Shown: in pieces, positions 1 through 8,035 of the stretch
How the letters are laid out: every line of letters starts with the position of its first letter
Numbering within the stretch: position 1 is the stretch's first letter
Assembly: GCF_049965315.1 (NCBI RefSeq)
Contig: NZ_JBMFWL010000006.1
Span: 1 to 64,000 of the forward strand
DNA: 64,000 bases
Direction: 5' to 3'
Origin: Acidithiobacillus_B sp049965315
Lineage (GTDB): Bacteria > Pseudomonadota > Gammaproteobacteria > Acidithiobacillales > Acidithiobacillaceae
Translations under genes and position numbers: made by a program
The notes under the pieces: generated by a model
The model's database searches: none
Seen by the model: only the letters and a program-made list of their open reading frames with translations
Told to the model about the DNA's origin: nothing

Positions 1-56
1 CCCAGCCTGCGGATCTGCACGCGCCAATACTTGCCACGACGCTGGATGCTCGCCAT
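1..56 (-). CDS. tyrosine integrase, N-terminal fragment (cut by window edge)
   Basis: Read on the minus strand from the ATG at 56, the first 19 codons give M-A-S-I-Q-R-R-G-K-Y-W-R-V-Q-I-R-R-L-G, which resembles the start of the arm-binding domain of phage and genomic-island tyrosine integrases (a basic RxGxYW-QIRR pattern). A weak ribosome site (AGGTG) lies 4 bases upstream. The rest lies outside the window. The gene starts about 210 bases from the 3' end of a tRNA-Phe gene, a common integration target for this enzyme class, which supports the call. The catalytic domain cannot be seen, so the family is an inference from a short stretch. Confidence 0.6.
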   Translation of the reverse strand, partial: MASIQRRGKYWRVQIRRL

Positions 57-266
57 GTTCACCTGCCTGTCGTCTGGTCCTGCTGGTATCGGACAAGGTA
101 TTCGGCTGGTGTGCCAAAATCAAGAGGCTGCGAAGCCTGTATTTATAGGGTTTCTGGAAGGAACAGGGGATTTTTGTTCCACCTGTCGGGCAGGTATCCG
201 TTGTGCCAGTTGCTGTGCCAATCTGGATTTTACGGCTCTTTTTGTTCTGCAACTTATTGTTTTATA

Positions 267-342
<76 letters not shown>

Positions 343-353
343 GAGAAGCGCAC

Positions 354-382
354 ATTTAAGCGACCCCGTCGCCGGAAGTCAA
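354..382 (-). promoter_or_regulatory. sigma-70 type promoter of tRNA-Phe
   Basis: On the minus strand TTGACT (377-382) is followed after 17 bases by TTAAAT (354-359). The tRNA 5' end lies 11 bases further on. Spacing and position are right for a stable RNA promoter; the call rests on sequence match alone. Confidence 0.55.
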
Positions 383-411
383 GGCCACAAGCCGATTCGC
401 CAGGGCCCGAT

Positions 412-1266
412 TCACTCCGCATCCATGGCCCGCTTTTTTTCCAGGGCCAGATCATAGAGGACCCGATGGGGGATGTCGCTCAAGGCGGCGGCCAGACGCA
501 CCGCCTGGGCCAGGGGCAGTTCGGCAAGCAGGGGGGTCAGGACGCGGTCGGCCAGGGCCTGATCGGGGGCCGCTTCCGGTGCTCCTGCCACGACCAGGGT
601 CATCTCGCCGCGCAATTTTTCCGGCGCGGCGGCGAGCAGGGCCAGCAGGTCGCCCAGACTGTGGCGCAGGCATTCTTCATAGATCTTGGTCAATTCGCGG
701 CACAGGGCCGCCGGTCGTTGCGCGCCGAAGGCGGCGACCATGTCCTGCAGGGTGGCGGCTATGCGATGGGGGGCCTCGTAGAAAATCAGGGTGCGCGGCT
801 CGGTGCGGAGGGCGTCGAGCCGGACCCGACGCGCACCGCCCTTGGCGGGGAGAAATCCTTCAAAGGCAAAACGGTCGCTGGGCAGACCCGACAGCACCAG
901 GGCGGCGAGGGCGGCGTTGGGGCCGGGGATCACCCGCACCGGCAACTGGCGCGCCCGCAACACGGCAAGGAGGGGGTAACCCGGGTCCGAGAGCAGGGGC
1001 ATGCCAGCGTCCGAAAGGAGGGCGATGCGCTCGCCGGCGGCGATGCGCTCGGCAATCCGCGGCGCCAGATCCCGTTCATTGTGCTCGTGCAGGGCCAGGG
1101 TTTTGGGCTGCAGCCCCAGATGCCGGAAGAGGCGCTGGGCGTGGCGGCTGTCCTCCACCAGGATCAGCTCCGCCTCGGCCATGGCCCGGGCGGCGCGGGG
1201 GGACAGATCGTCGAGGTTGCCAATGGGCGTAGCAATAATGGTGAGTTGACCGCTTTGCTCCTGCAT
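412..1266 (-). CDS. rsmI: 16S rRNA 2'-O-ribose C1402 methyltransferase RsmI
   Basis: This 284-residue tetrapyrrole-methylase-fold enzyme is expected to methylate the ribose of C1402 in 16S rRNA using SAM. The family's hallmarks are visible: ATPIGNLDDLS at about residues 12-22, EDSR near 38, SDAGMPLLSDPG at 85-96, then PGPNAALAALVLSGLP and a YEAPHR motif. Longer in-frame starts exist up to 1401. The ATG at 1266 was chosen because GGGAGGG lies 5 bases upstream and homologues begin just before the ATPIGNL motif. It is divergent from lpoA, the arrangement known from enterobacteria (yraL/yraM). Confidence 0.93.
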   Translation of the reverse strand: MQEQSGQLTIIATPIGNLDDLSPRAARAMAEAELILVEDSRHAQRLFRHLGLQPKTLALHEHNERDLAPRIAERIAAGERIALLSDAGMPLLSDPGYPLLAVLRARQLPVRVIPGPNAALAALVLSGLPSDRFAFEGFLPAKGGARRVRLDALRTEPRTLIFYEAPHRIAATLQDMVAAFGAQRPAALCRELTKIYEECLRHSLGDLLALLAAAPEKLRGEMTLVVAGAPEAAPDQALADRVLTPLLAELPLAQAVRLAAALSDIPHRVLYDLALEKKRAMDAE

Positions 1267-1388
1267 CGTCACCCTCCCTCGCGGGTCATTGTTGATGAAT
1301 GACATATTTCCGCCCCTCGCCTGCTGGATGGCCGCGCATTCCGCTGGCGGCGATTGAATGACCGGGCCATTCTCCATACACTCTGACC

Positions 1389-3233
1389 ATGAAGATGCCA
1401 TTGCCCCATCACCCTCTGGGTCCTGCCGCGCGCCTGGCGGCGGCCGCGCTCATGGCCCTCGGCCTCGCCGCCTGCGCCAGCTTGCCCCAGCCGGAGGCAA
1501 CGCCCGTGGCGCCCACGACCAGTGCAAGTCCGGCCGCTGCCGCACCCGCCGAGGCCCCCGCGGCCGCCACCGCCGACCAACTCCTGGCGGCGGGCAAGGA
1601 CCTGGCCGCTGCCAAAGCATACATCAAGGCGGCCGCCGACACCCAGGGCGATGCCCAGTTGCAGTATTTGCTTGATGCCGCCCATGCCTCCCTGAGCGGT
1701 CAGAAACCCCAGGATGCCGTCTTGCTGGCCGATGAAGTGCTGCGCCTGCAGCACGACCCCAAACTGCGGGGCGAAGCGCTGTGGATCCGCTCCCAGGGCC
1801 TGATGGACCAGGGGCAGACCCCCAAGGCGCGGGGCAATCTCGAAGAACTCCTCACCCTGGCCAGCACTCCCCAGGGCATTCGCGCCGAAGCCCTCGGCAT
1901 CCTGGCCACCCTCTACACCCAGGAAGGCCACGACCTCACCGCCCTCAACTTCCTCATCCAACGCGACAATCTGCTGAGCCAGGGGAGCGCGCGCGACGAG
2001 AATCACCGCCGCATTCGCGTGCTCCTGGATGCCCAGCCCGTCGCCAAGCTGCAAAACTGGCAGTCGCGCACGGCCAGCCCCCTGGTGCAGGAGTGGATCG
2101 CCCTGGATCTCATCGCCCGCAACACCCCCGGCCCGCAGCAGCGGGAACAGGCCATAGCGGCCTGGATGGCCGCCCACCCCCATCATCCCGCCATCCAGTT
2201 TTCGGCAAACGCCCCTACGGCGGCAACGGCCGCCAGCGCCCAGGGCGATGTCTGCGCCCTCTTGCCCGCCACCGGACCCTATGCGCCCCTTTCCCAGGCC
2301 ATCGCCGCCGGCCTGGAAACCTCTGCGCGCTTGACCGGAGGGCCCGCCGTGCGGGTCTATCAGAGCACCGGCAACAGTGAATATACCGCCACCCTCTTTC
2401 AACGCGGCGTGAAGGCCGGCTGCGCCGTCTTTGTCGGGCCGTGGCTGCGTCAGGATATCAATGCCGTGGTCGGCGTCCGCCGCCCCAGCGATCCGCCCGT
2501 TCTCACCCTCGGGCTGGACCCCGATCTGCACCAGCCGGGACTCTACCAGTTCAGCCAGAGCCGCAATGCGGCCAGCGCCCAGATCGCCCAACAAGGCTTC
2601 GCGGCGGGCTATCGGCAGGTCTATCTCCTCTATCCCCAGGACTCCAGCGGCGCCGCCATTCAGGCGGCCTTCCTCAGCGACTGGAAGGGCCTGGGCGGAC
2701 GCGTGGCCGGGGTGGCCGCCTATACACCGGGACAAGACCCCCAGGCGGCGGTGCAACAGCTTTTCACCGGTGCCATCCCCGCGCGCAGCTTTGTCTTCCT
2801 GGTGGCCGACGCCAGCGTTGCCGGACAGGCCGTCCCGGAAATTCACCAGATCAAGCCGGACTTGGCCATCTTCAGTCCCTCCTTGCTGCGTGCCTCGGGA
2901 TTGCCGAGCGATGCGTCGGCCCTGGCCGGCCTGGCATCCGTGGACATGCCCTGGATCATCGATCCCGCCCAGAGCTGGCCCCAGGCCGCCGCCTTGCTCC
3001 ATACCCAGCTACCCAACGCCGACGACGCCCAATGGCGGATGGCCGCCTTCGGCCTGGACGCCTATCGGCTCGCCGTGCAAATCCTGCGCCATCAGACTGG
3101 CCAAGGCTTGCAAGGTACCACGGGGACACTCCATTTCGGTGCCGACGGCATCGTCGCGCGCGCCATGCAGTGGATGCAGTTCCAGCAGGGCCAAATCGTG
3201 CCCCTCGCCCACGCACCGCGGCCCGGATCCTAG
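1389..3233 (+). CDS. lpoA: LpoA/LppC-type lipoprotein, activator of penicillin-binding protein
   Basis: This 614-residue outer membrane lipoprotein has a signal peptide ending in a lipobox (LAAC, Cys near residue 29), then an Ala/Pro-rich linker. Helical TPR-like repeats run to about residue 270, and a periplasmic-binding-protein fold follows (about 290-600, with VYLLYPQD and HFGADGIV). This is the layout of LppC/LpoA, which in E. coli spans the periplasm and stimulates the transglycosylase/transpeptidase PBP1A. Location between rsmI and yraN matches E. coli yraM. No clear Shine-Dalgarno sequence precedes the ATG. The PBP partner is not in the window. Confidence 0.85.
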   Translation: MKMPLPHHPLGPAARLAAAALMALGLAACASLPQPEATPVAPTTSASPAAAAPAEAPAAATADQLLAAGKDLAAAKAYIKAAADTQGDAQLQYLLDAAHASLSGQKPQDAVLLADEVLRLQHDPKLRGEALWIRSQGLMDQGQTPKARGNLEELLTLASTPQGIRAEALGILATLYTQEGHDLTALNFLIQRDNLLSQGSARDENHRRIRVLLDAQPVAKLQNWQSRTASPLVQEWIALDLIARNTPGPQQREQAIAAWMAAHPHHPAIQFSANAPTAATAASAQGDVCALLPATGPYAPLSQAIAAGLETSARLTGGPAVRVYQSTGNSEYTATLFQRGVKAGCAVFVGPWLRQDINAVVGVRRPSDPPVLTLGLDPDLHQPGLYQFSQSRNAASAQIAQQGFAAGYRQVYLLYPQDSSGAAIQAAFLSDWKGLGGRVAGVAAYTPGQDPQAAVQQLFTGAIPARSFVFLVADASVAGQAVPEIHQIKPDLAIFSPSLLRASGLPSDASALAGLASVDMPWIIDPAQSWPQAAALLHTQLPNADDAQWRMAAFGLDAYRLAVQILRHQTGQGLQGTTGTLHFGADGIVARAMQWMQFQQGQIVPLAHAPRPGS

Positions 3234-3235
3234 CC

Positions 3236-3601
3236 ATGCCTTCGCCACGACAAGTCCTGGGCCAGGCGGGCGAGGAAAGCGCCCTGCAACTGCTCTGTAG
3301 CGTCGGCCAGCAACTGATCCAGCGCAATTATTCCTGCCGCATGGGAGAAATAGATCTCATCCTGCTGGATGGCGACACCCTCGTCTTTGCGGAGGTGCGC
3401 AGCCGCGGCGGCAGCGCCTATGGCGGGGCCGCCGCCACCGTCACCCGCCCCAAGCAGCGGCGCATCATTCGCGCCGCCGAACATTATCTCCTGAGCCATC
3501 CGGAACACAACCGCCGTCCCTGCCGCTTCGACGTCGTCGCCCTCGACGGCCGAAGCGCGCCCCAGTGGATTCGCGATGCCTTCAGAGTGCCCAGCCCATG
3601 A
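3236..3601 (+). CDS. yraN: YraN family (UPF0102) nuclease-fold protein
   Basis: This 121-residue protein of the UPF0102/YraN family has a restriction-endonuclease-like fold. Key residues are visible: GQAGEE near the N-terminus, then RNYSCRMGEIDLI (the E-I-D-L strand), TLVFAEVRSR (the conserved E-V-[KR]) and a basic segment RPKQRR. The cellular role is not established; a DNA-processing function is only proposed for the family. It starts 2 bases after the lpoA stop and overlaps the next gene by ATGA, so translation is probably coupled. Confidence 0.88.
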   Translation: MPSPRQVLGQAGEESALQLLCSVGQQLIQRNYSCRMGEIDLILLDGDTLVFAEVRSRGGSAYGGAAATVTRPKQRRIIRAAEHYLLSHPEHNRRPCRFDVVALDGRSAPQWIRDAFRVPSP

Positions 3602-4677
3602 ATCTCGAAACCCAGCTCCGCAGTGTTTTCGCCGCCAGCGCCGCCGTCAAGCTGCGCGCCGTGGACACCCTTGCCTTGCCGTTGGCCCAGGCCAGCGAGC
3701 GTCTGGTTGGCCGCCTGCGCCTGGGCCACCAGGTCCTGGCCTGCGGCAACGGCGGCTCCGCGGGCGATGCCCAGCACCTTGCCTCGGAGTTGGTGAACCG
3801 CTTCGAGCAGACCCGCCAAGCCCTCCCCGCCATCGCCCTCACGACGGACAGCTCCGTCCTCACCGCCATTGCCAACGACGTCTGCTATGAGCAGGTCTTT
3901 GCCCGGCAGGTGGAGGCCCTCGGCCGCCCCGGTGACTGCCTCGTCGCCATCACCACCTCCGGCAACTCCGCCAGCGTCCTGCAGGCCGTAAGGGCCGCCC
4001 AGGCCCGGGGCATGTGGGTGCTCGCCCTCACCGGCCGCGACGGCGGCAACCTGGCCGCCCTGTTGCGCCCCGATGACCTGGAGTTGCGCGTACCGGATCA
4101 CAACACGGCGCGCATCCAGGAAGTGCACCTGCTCCTCATCCACGGCCTCTGCCTCGGCATCGACGCCGCTTTTGCGCAAAGCCCGACGGCGGCGTCCAGG
4201 GACAGCACCGCCAAGATCCAGGACGACTGGCAGACCTTGGCCGGACTGCTCGCCGGCCGCCGCCCGCTGGTCTTTACCAACGGTGTCTTTGATATCCTCC
4301 ACCGCGGGCATGTGCGCTATCTGGAAGAGGCGCGGGCCGAGGGCGTCTGCCTGGTGGTGGGCGTCAACAGCGACGCCTCGGTGCGGCGCCTGGGCAAGGG
4401 CGCCGACCGCCCCATCAATTCCCAGGAGGATCGCATGGCCGTCCTCGCGGGTCTGGCGGCGGTGGACTTTGTCACCGCTTTTGACCAGGACACCCCCCTG
4501 CGGCTCATCGAAAGCCTTGCCCCCGATGTCCTGGTCAAGGGCGGCGACTGGCCCGTGGCCCGCATGGTCGGTGCCGACCTGGTTCAGGCGCGGGGCGGGC
4601 GCGTCCTGTCCATTCCTTTCCGCCATGAGCGCAGCACGACGGCCCTGCTGCAACGCATCCGGGAGCAGCAGTCATGA
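3598..4677 (+). CDS. fused GmhA/DiaA-type SIS isomerase and HldE C-terminal adenylyltransferase
   Basis: The 359-residue protein joins two domains that are normally separate. Residues 1-195 are a SIS domain of the GmhA/DiaA type: CGNGGSAGDAQHLASELVNRF at about 49-69 with the GmhA-type Glu at 64, SGNSASV at 121-127, and RIQEVHLLLIH with His 177/182. Residues about 222-355 match the HldE (RfaE2) nucleotidyltransferase: FTNGVFDILHRGH with the HxGH motif at 235-238, NSDASVRRLGKG, then VLVKGGDW. This suggests sedoheptulose-7-phosphate isomerisation plus ADP transfer to heptose-1-phosphate, for LPS heptose. The HldE kinase domain and the GmhB phosphatase are not here. The SIS half also resembles DiaA, which binds DnaA, and occupies the diaA position next to yraN, so its role is uncertain. 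ATGA overlaps join it to both neighbours. Confidence 0.8.
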   Translation: MNLETQLRSVFAASAAVKLRAVDTLALPLAQASERLVGRLRLGHQVLACGNGGSAGDAQHLASELVNRFEQTRQALPAIALTTDSSVLTAIANDVCYEQVFARQVEALGRPGDCLVAITTSGNSASVLQAVRAAQARGMWVLALTGRDGGNLAALLRPDDLELRVPDHNTARIQEVHLLLIHGLCLGIDAAFAQSPTAASRDSTAKIQDDWQTLAGLLAGRRPLVFTNGVFDILHRGHVRYLEEARAEGVCLVVGVNSDASVRRLGKGADRPINSQEDRMAVLAGLAAVDFVTAFDQDTPLRLIESLAPDVLVKGGDWPVARMVGADLVQARGGRVLSIPFRHERSTTALLQRIREQQS

Positions 4678-6050
4678 AAGCCTTGCCCGCCTTGCGCGCC
4701 GCCCTGGATACCGAGCGCGTCCGTGACGATCCCGAAACCCTCGCCCTCTACAGTCACGACGAAACCCCCAGATCCTGCACCCCCGCACTGGTCCTCTTCC
4801 CCTCCTGTCATGCGGAAGTGCAGGCCATCGTCCGTATTGCGCGCCGCCACGGCCTCCCCCTCATCGCCCGCGGCGCCGGATCCGGCAATGTCGGTGGCGC
4901 GCTCCCGGTGTCCGGGAGCGCCGTCATCAGCTTCGAGTGCATGCAGCGGGTCTTGGACTTCCACGCCGCCGACCGTTACGTCACCGTCGAGGCCGGCTGC
5001 ATCACCGGCGAGATTGACACCCTCGCCCGCAGCCACGGCCTTTTTTACGCGCCCGACCCCGGCAGCAACCCCTACTGCCGCATCGGCGGCAACCTCGCCA
5101 TGAATGCCGCCGGTCCCCACGCCGTCAAATACGGGGTCACCCGCGACCACGTCCTCGCCCTGCGTGCGGTCACCGGCGCAGGGGAGGAACTCTGCTGCGG
5201 CACCCGCACCAGCAAGGGGGTGGTAGGCTACGACCTCACCCGCCTCCTCGTCGGCAGCGAGGGCACCCTCGCCCTCATCACCGAGGTCACCCTGCGCCTC
5301 CTCCCCGCCCCCGAAACCCGTGCCACCCTGCGCGCCTGCTATGTCGACAGCGCCACTGCCTGCGCCGCCGTGCAGCGGGTCATGGCCCAGCGCGTCATCC
5401 CCAGCGCCCTGGAGTTCATGGACCCCCACGCCCTGGCCGCCGTGCGCGCCATGGGTGCCGCCGCCGACCTCCCCACCGCCACCCAGGCCCTGCTCCTGGC
5501 GGAGGTGGACGGCGACGCCGACAGCATCCCGCGCCAGCTCCACGCCCTGCAGGCAGCCCTGGCGGGGGAGGGGCTGCTGGAGCTGCAGGAAGCCACCGAT
5601 CAGGCGGCTATCGCCCAACTCTGGGCGGCGCGCAAATCCCTATCCCCGGCCACCAAGGCCATGGCCCCCCTCAAGATCAATGAGGACGTGGTCGTCCCCG
5701 TCAGCCGGCTGCTGGAACTTCTTCTGGAAATTGAGGCCATCGCCCGCGATCAACAGCTCCTCATCGTCAGCTTCGGTCACGCCGGCAACGGCAATCTCCA
5801 CGTCAATTTCCTCGTTCATCCCCGCGACAAGGCCGAAATGGCCCGCGCCCGCCACGGACTTCAGCGCCTTTTCCACCAGGTCCTCGCCCTTGACGGCACC
5901 TTGTCCGGCGAGCACGGTATCGGCAGCGAAAAAGCCGCCTTCATCCCCCTGGAACTCAGCCCCGAAAGCCTCGCCCTGCAACGCGGCATCAAGGCCCTCT
6001 TTGACCCCGACGGGATCCTCAATCCCGGCAAGCTCTTCCCGCAGGTCTAA
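4674..6050 (+). CDS. FAD-linked oxidase, GlcD / D-lactate dehydrogenase type
   Basis: This is a 458-residue flavoprotein of the VAO/GlcD family. The N-terminal FAD-binding domain shows RGAGSGNVGGALP (about 64-76), DPGSNPYCRIGGNLAMNAAGPHAVKYG and SEGTLALITEVTLRLLP. The C-terminal domain shows FGHAGNGNLHVNF and LSGEHGIGSEKAAF, the substrate/metal-binding His and Glu motifs of the family. Members oxidise 2-hydroxy acids (glycolate, D-lactate, 2-hydroxyglutarate) and pass electrons to quinone or cytochrome. No GlcE/GlcF partner is adjacent, so it may be a single-subunit D-2-hydroxy acid dehydrogenase. The start overlaps the preceding stop (ATGA). Confidence 0.82.
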   Translation: MKALPALRAALDTERVRDDPETLALYSHDETPRSCTPALVLFPSCHAEVQAIVRIARRHGLPLIARGAGSGNVGGALPVSGSAVISFECMQRVLDFHAADRYVTVEAGCITGEIDTLARSHGLFYAPDPGSNPYCRIGGNLAMNAAGPHAVKYGVTRDHVLALRAVTGAGEELCCGTRTSKGVVGYDLTRLLVGSEGTLALITEVTLRLLPAPETRATLRACYVDSATACAAVQRVMAQRVIPSALEFMDPHALAAVRAMGAAADLPTATQALLLAEVDGDADSIPRQLHALQAALAGEGLLELQEATDQAAIAQLWAARKSLSPATKAMAPLKINEDVVVPVSRLLELLLEIEAIARDQQLLIVSFGHAGNGNLHVNFLVHPRDKAEMARARHGLQRLFHQVLALDGTLSGEHGIGSEKAAFIPLELSPESLALQRGIKALFDPDGILNPGKLFPQV

Positions 6051-6053
6051 GGC

Positions 6054-6821
6054 ATGGATCTCATTCTCCACGCCATCCAACCGGTTCGACAGATCATGCT
6101 CAAAAGCTGGCGCGAAGATTTTGCCATGGAAGTCGTGGCCGATACCGCCGCCCACCGCCTCCTGCGCGATGGCGACACCCGCGTCATCCTCTTCCGCGCC
6201 GGGGTGATCTGCTTTTTCGATGCCGGCCCCGCCCTGCAGGCACGGGTCATCGCCAAGGTCCAGGCCCAGTTTCCTCCCATTCCCGACCCGCGGGTGGAGG
6301 AACTCCCCATCCGCCTGGGGGAACGCGACGGAGTAGGCAGGGACGGCGTCACCCTGCGCGCCATCGACGATGAACGCCTGCTGCTGGTGGCCCTGCGTCT
6401 GGCCCAGAGCCTTGCCCTGGAACTCCACGAAGAGGCGGTGGAAACCTTGCTGGAAACCACCCTCAATCTCCTCTCCGAAGTCACCCGCAGCGGCCGCCTG
6501 CCCGGCCGCCGACGGGGGCATCTGCGCTTTCTCGCCTCCACCTCCGCCACCCGCACCGAGATCCTCTCCCGCCTCGCCGTGCTGGACAATCCCGACATCG
6601 TCTGGGAAGAGCCCGGCCTGGAGATGCTTTCCCGGGAGCTCTCCGCCGACCTGGAGCTCACCAGCCGCTTCCGCGCCCTGGACGAAAAGCTGGACGCCAT
6701 CCGCGAAGGCCTGGAGGTCATCGTCGTCGCCAGCCGCCACCATCGGGAAACGGTCCTGGAGTGGATCATCATCGTCCTCATCGCCGTGGAGGCCGTGATC
6801 ATGCTGATGGGTCCCCATTGA
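6054..6821 (+). CDS. RMD1/YagE family protein (DUF155)
   Basis: This 255-residue protein belongs to the DUF155 (RMD1/YagE) family. The central region reads VILFRAGVICFFDAG and is followed by a long helical section (LALELHEEAVETLLETTLNLLSE, EILSRLAVLDNPDIVWEEPGLE). A single hydrophobic segment (about residues 234-252) sits near the C-terminus and should anchor it in the membrane. Bacterial function is unknown; yeast and human relatives are mitochondrial. It lies 3 bases after the GlcD-like gene and just before waaF, so it is likely co-transcribed. No catalytic residues can be named. Confidence 0.8.
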   Translation: MDLILHAIQPVRQIMLKSWREDFAMEVVADTAAHRLLRDGDTRVILFRAGVICFFDAGPALQARVIAKVQAQFPPIPDPRVEELPIRLGERDGVGRDGVTLRAIDDERLLLVALRLAQSLALELHEEAVETLLETTLNLLSEVTRSGRLPGRRRGHLRFLASTSATRTEILSRLAVLDNPDIVWEEPGLEMLSRELSADLELTSRFRALDEKLDAIREGLEVIVVASRHHRETVLEWIIIVLIAVEAVIMLMGPH

Positions 6822-6858
6822 CCTCCCACGATCTTGCCGGAAGGCAGCAGGAATGAAC

Positions 6859-7962
6859 ATGCGCCAACCCACCGACGAAGATCCCGCCGACAGCGAACCG
6901 CCGCGCAGCCAGGCGGAAGTCTTCCTGCCGCGCAGCCATACCGGACACTGGAACGATCCCAGCCGCCTGCTGCTCATCGGCCCCGCCTGGGTGGGGGATA
7001 TGGTCATGGCGCAGGTATTGTTGCAGGTACTGCGCCGTCGCTGGCCGCGCCTGCAGGTGGATGTCCTGGCGCCGCCCGCCAGCATTCCGGTGGCGGAACG
7101 CATGCCGGAGGTGCGGCGGGCCATGCCCCTGTGCATCGACCACGGTCAACTGGGGTTGCGTCTGCGGCGCCGGACCGCAGCGGAATTGCGCGCACAGAAC
7201 TATGACTGGTCCATCTGTCTGCCCAACAGCTTCAAATCCGCGCTGATCCCTTATTGGGCGCATATCCCGACCCGCACCGGTTTCAGCGGCGCGGGGCGCC
7301 GTTTGCTCCTGAATGATCGCCGTCGCTTGAACAAAAAGAAACTGCTGCGCACCGTGGATCGCTTCGTCGCCCTCGGACTGCCGCTACGCCTTCCACAACC
7401 CACGCAACTGCCCGCGCCCCGTTTACAGGTAAACCGGGCGGCCCTTGCCACGACCCTGCAGCGGCTGGGCATAAGCCCGCCACAACGGCCCCTGGTCGCC
7501 CTGGCGCCCGGCGCCGAATATGGTCCGGCCAAGCGCTGGCCGGTGCACCACTGGAGTACCCTGGCCCAGGCCCTAATAGAACGCGGCTATGCCGTCTGGA
7601 TTTTCGGCAGTCCCAAGGATGCAGAAATCACTCGGGCCATAGCGGCGGACGTCCCGGAAACCCTTGACCTGGGGGGCCGGACCACCCTGTTGGAAGCTCT
7701 GGACCTGCTGTCACTCGCCCCCCTGACGGTCAGCAACGACTCTGGTCTGATGCATGTGGCAGGGGCCGTCGGCAGCCGGGTCATTGCGCTCTATGGCTCC
7801 ACCCCCCTCGGCATGACGCCCCCCCTCTCCGCCAGGGCGCAGGCTCTACGCATCGATCTGCCCTGCAGTCCATGCGGAAAGCGCGAGTGTCCACTCCAAC
7901 ATCACCGCTGTATGGAAGATCTCAGGCCGGAATACGTTCTTCGCCAGATCTTCGGGATATAG
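6859..7962 (+). CDS. waaF: ADP-heptose:LPS heptosyltransferase II
   Basis: This 367-residue GT-9 family glycosyltransferase adds the second heptose to the LPS inner core. It has RLLLIGPAWVGDMVMAQ in the N-terminal Rossmann domain (about 36-52), then PNSFKSALIP, LAPGAEYGPAKRWP in the middle, SNDSGLMHVAGAVGSRVIALYG in the nucleotide-sugar domain, and a Cys-rich C-terminus (CSPCGKRECPLQHHRCM). About 33 residues precede the usual start of the fold. An ATG at 6853 is in frame, but AGGA touches it; 6859 has that AGGA at a proper 6-base spacing. The upstream heptose-synthesis fusion supports an LPS-core role. Confidence 0.9.
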   Translation: MRQPTDEDPADSEPPRSQAEVFLPRSHTGHWNDPSRLLLIGPAWVGDMVMAQVLLQVLRRRWPRLQVDVLAPPASIPVAERMPEVRRAMPLCIDHGQLGLRLRRRTAAELRAQNYDWSICLPNSFKSALIPYWAHIPTRTGFSGAGRRLLLNDRRRLNKKKLLRTVDRFVALGLPLRLPQPTQLPAPRLQVNRAALATTLQRLGISPPQRPLVALAPGAEYGPAKRWPVHHWSTLAQALIERGYAVWIFGSPKDAEITRAIAADVPETLDLGGRTTLLEALDLLSLAPLTVSNDSGLMHVAGAVGSRVIALYGSTPLGMTPPLSARAQALRIDLPCSPCGKRECPLQHHRCMEDLRPEYVLRQIFGI

Positions 7963-7975
7963 GCCGCGAACGGAT

Positions 7976-8000
7976 ACAAAAATACCCCGACTTACGGGTC
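7976..8000 (-). terminator. rho-independent terminator of the porin gene
   Basis: On the minus strand, ACCCG-TAAGT-CGGGGT forms a short hairpin followed by ATTTTTG, 36 bases after the porin stop codon. The stem has only 4-5 pairs with one bulge, so efficiency is uncertain. The fragment also faces the end of waaF. Confidence 0.45.
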
Positions 8001-8035
8001 GAGGCGAGGAGAGGAGGAACCAAGCAGGAGGAAAA

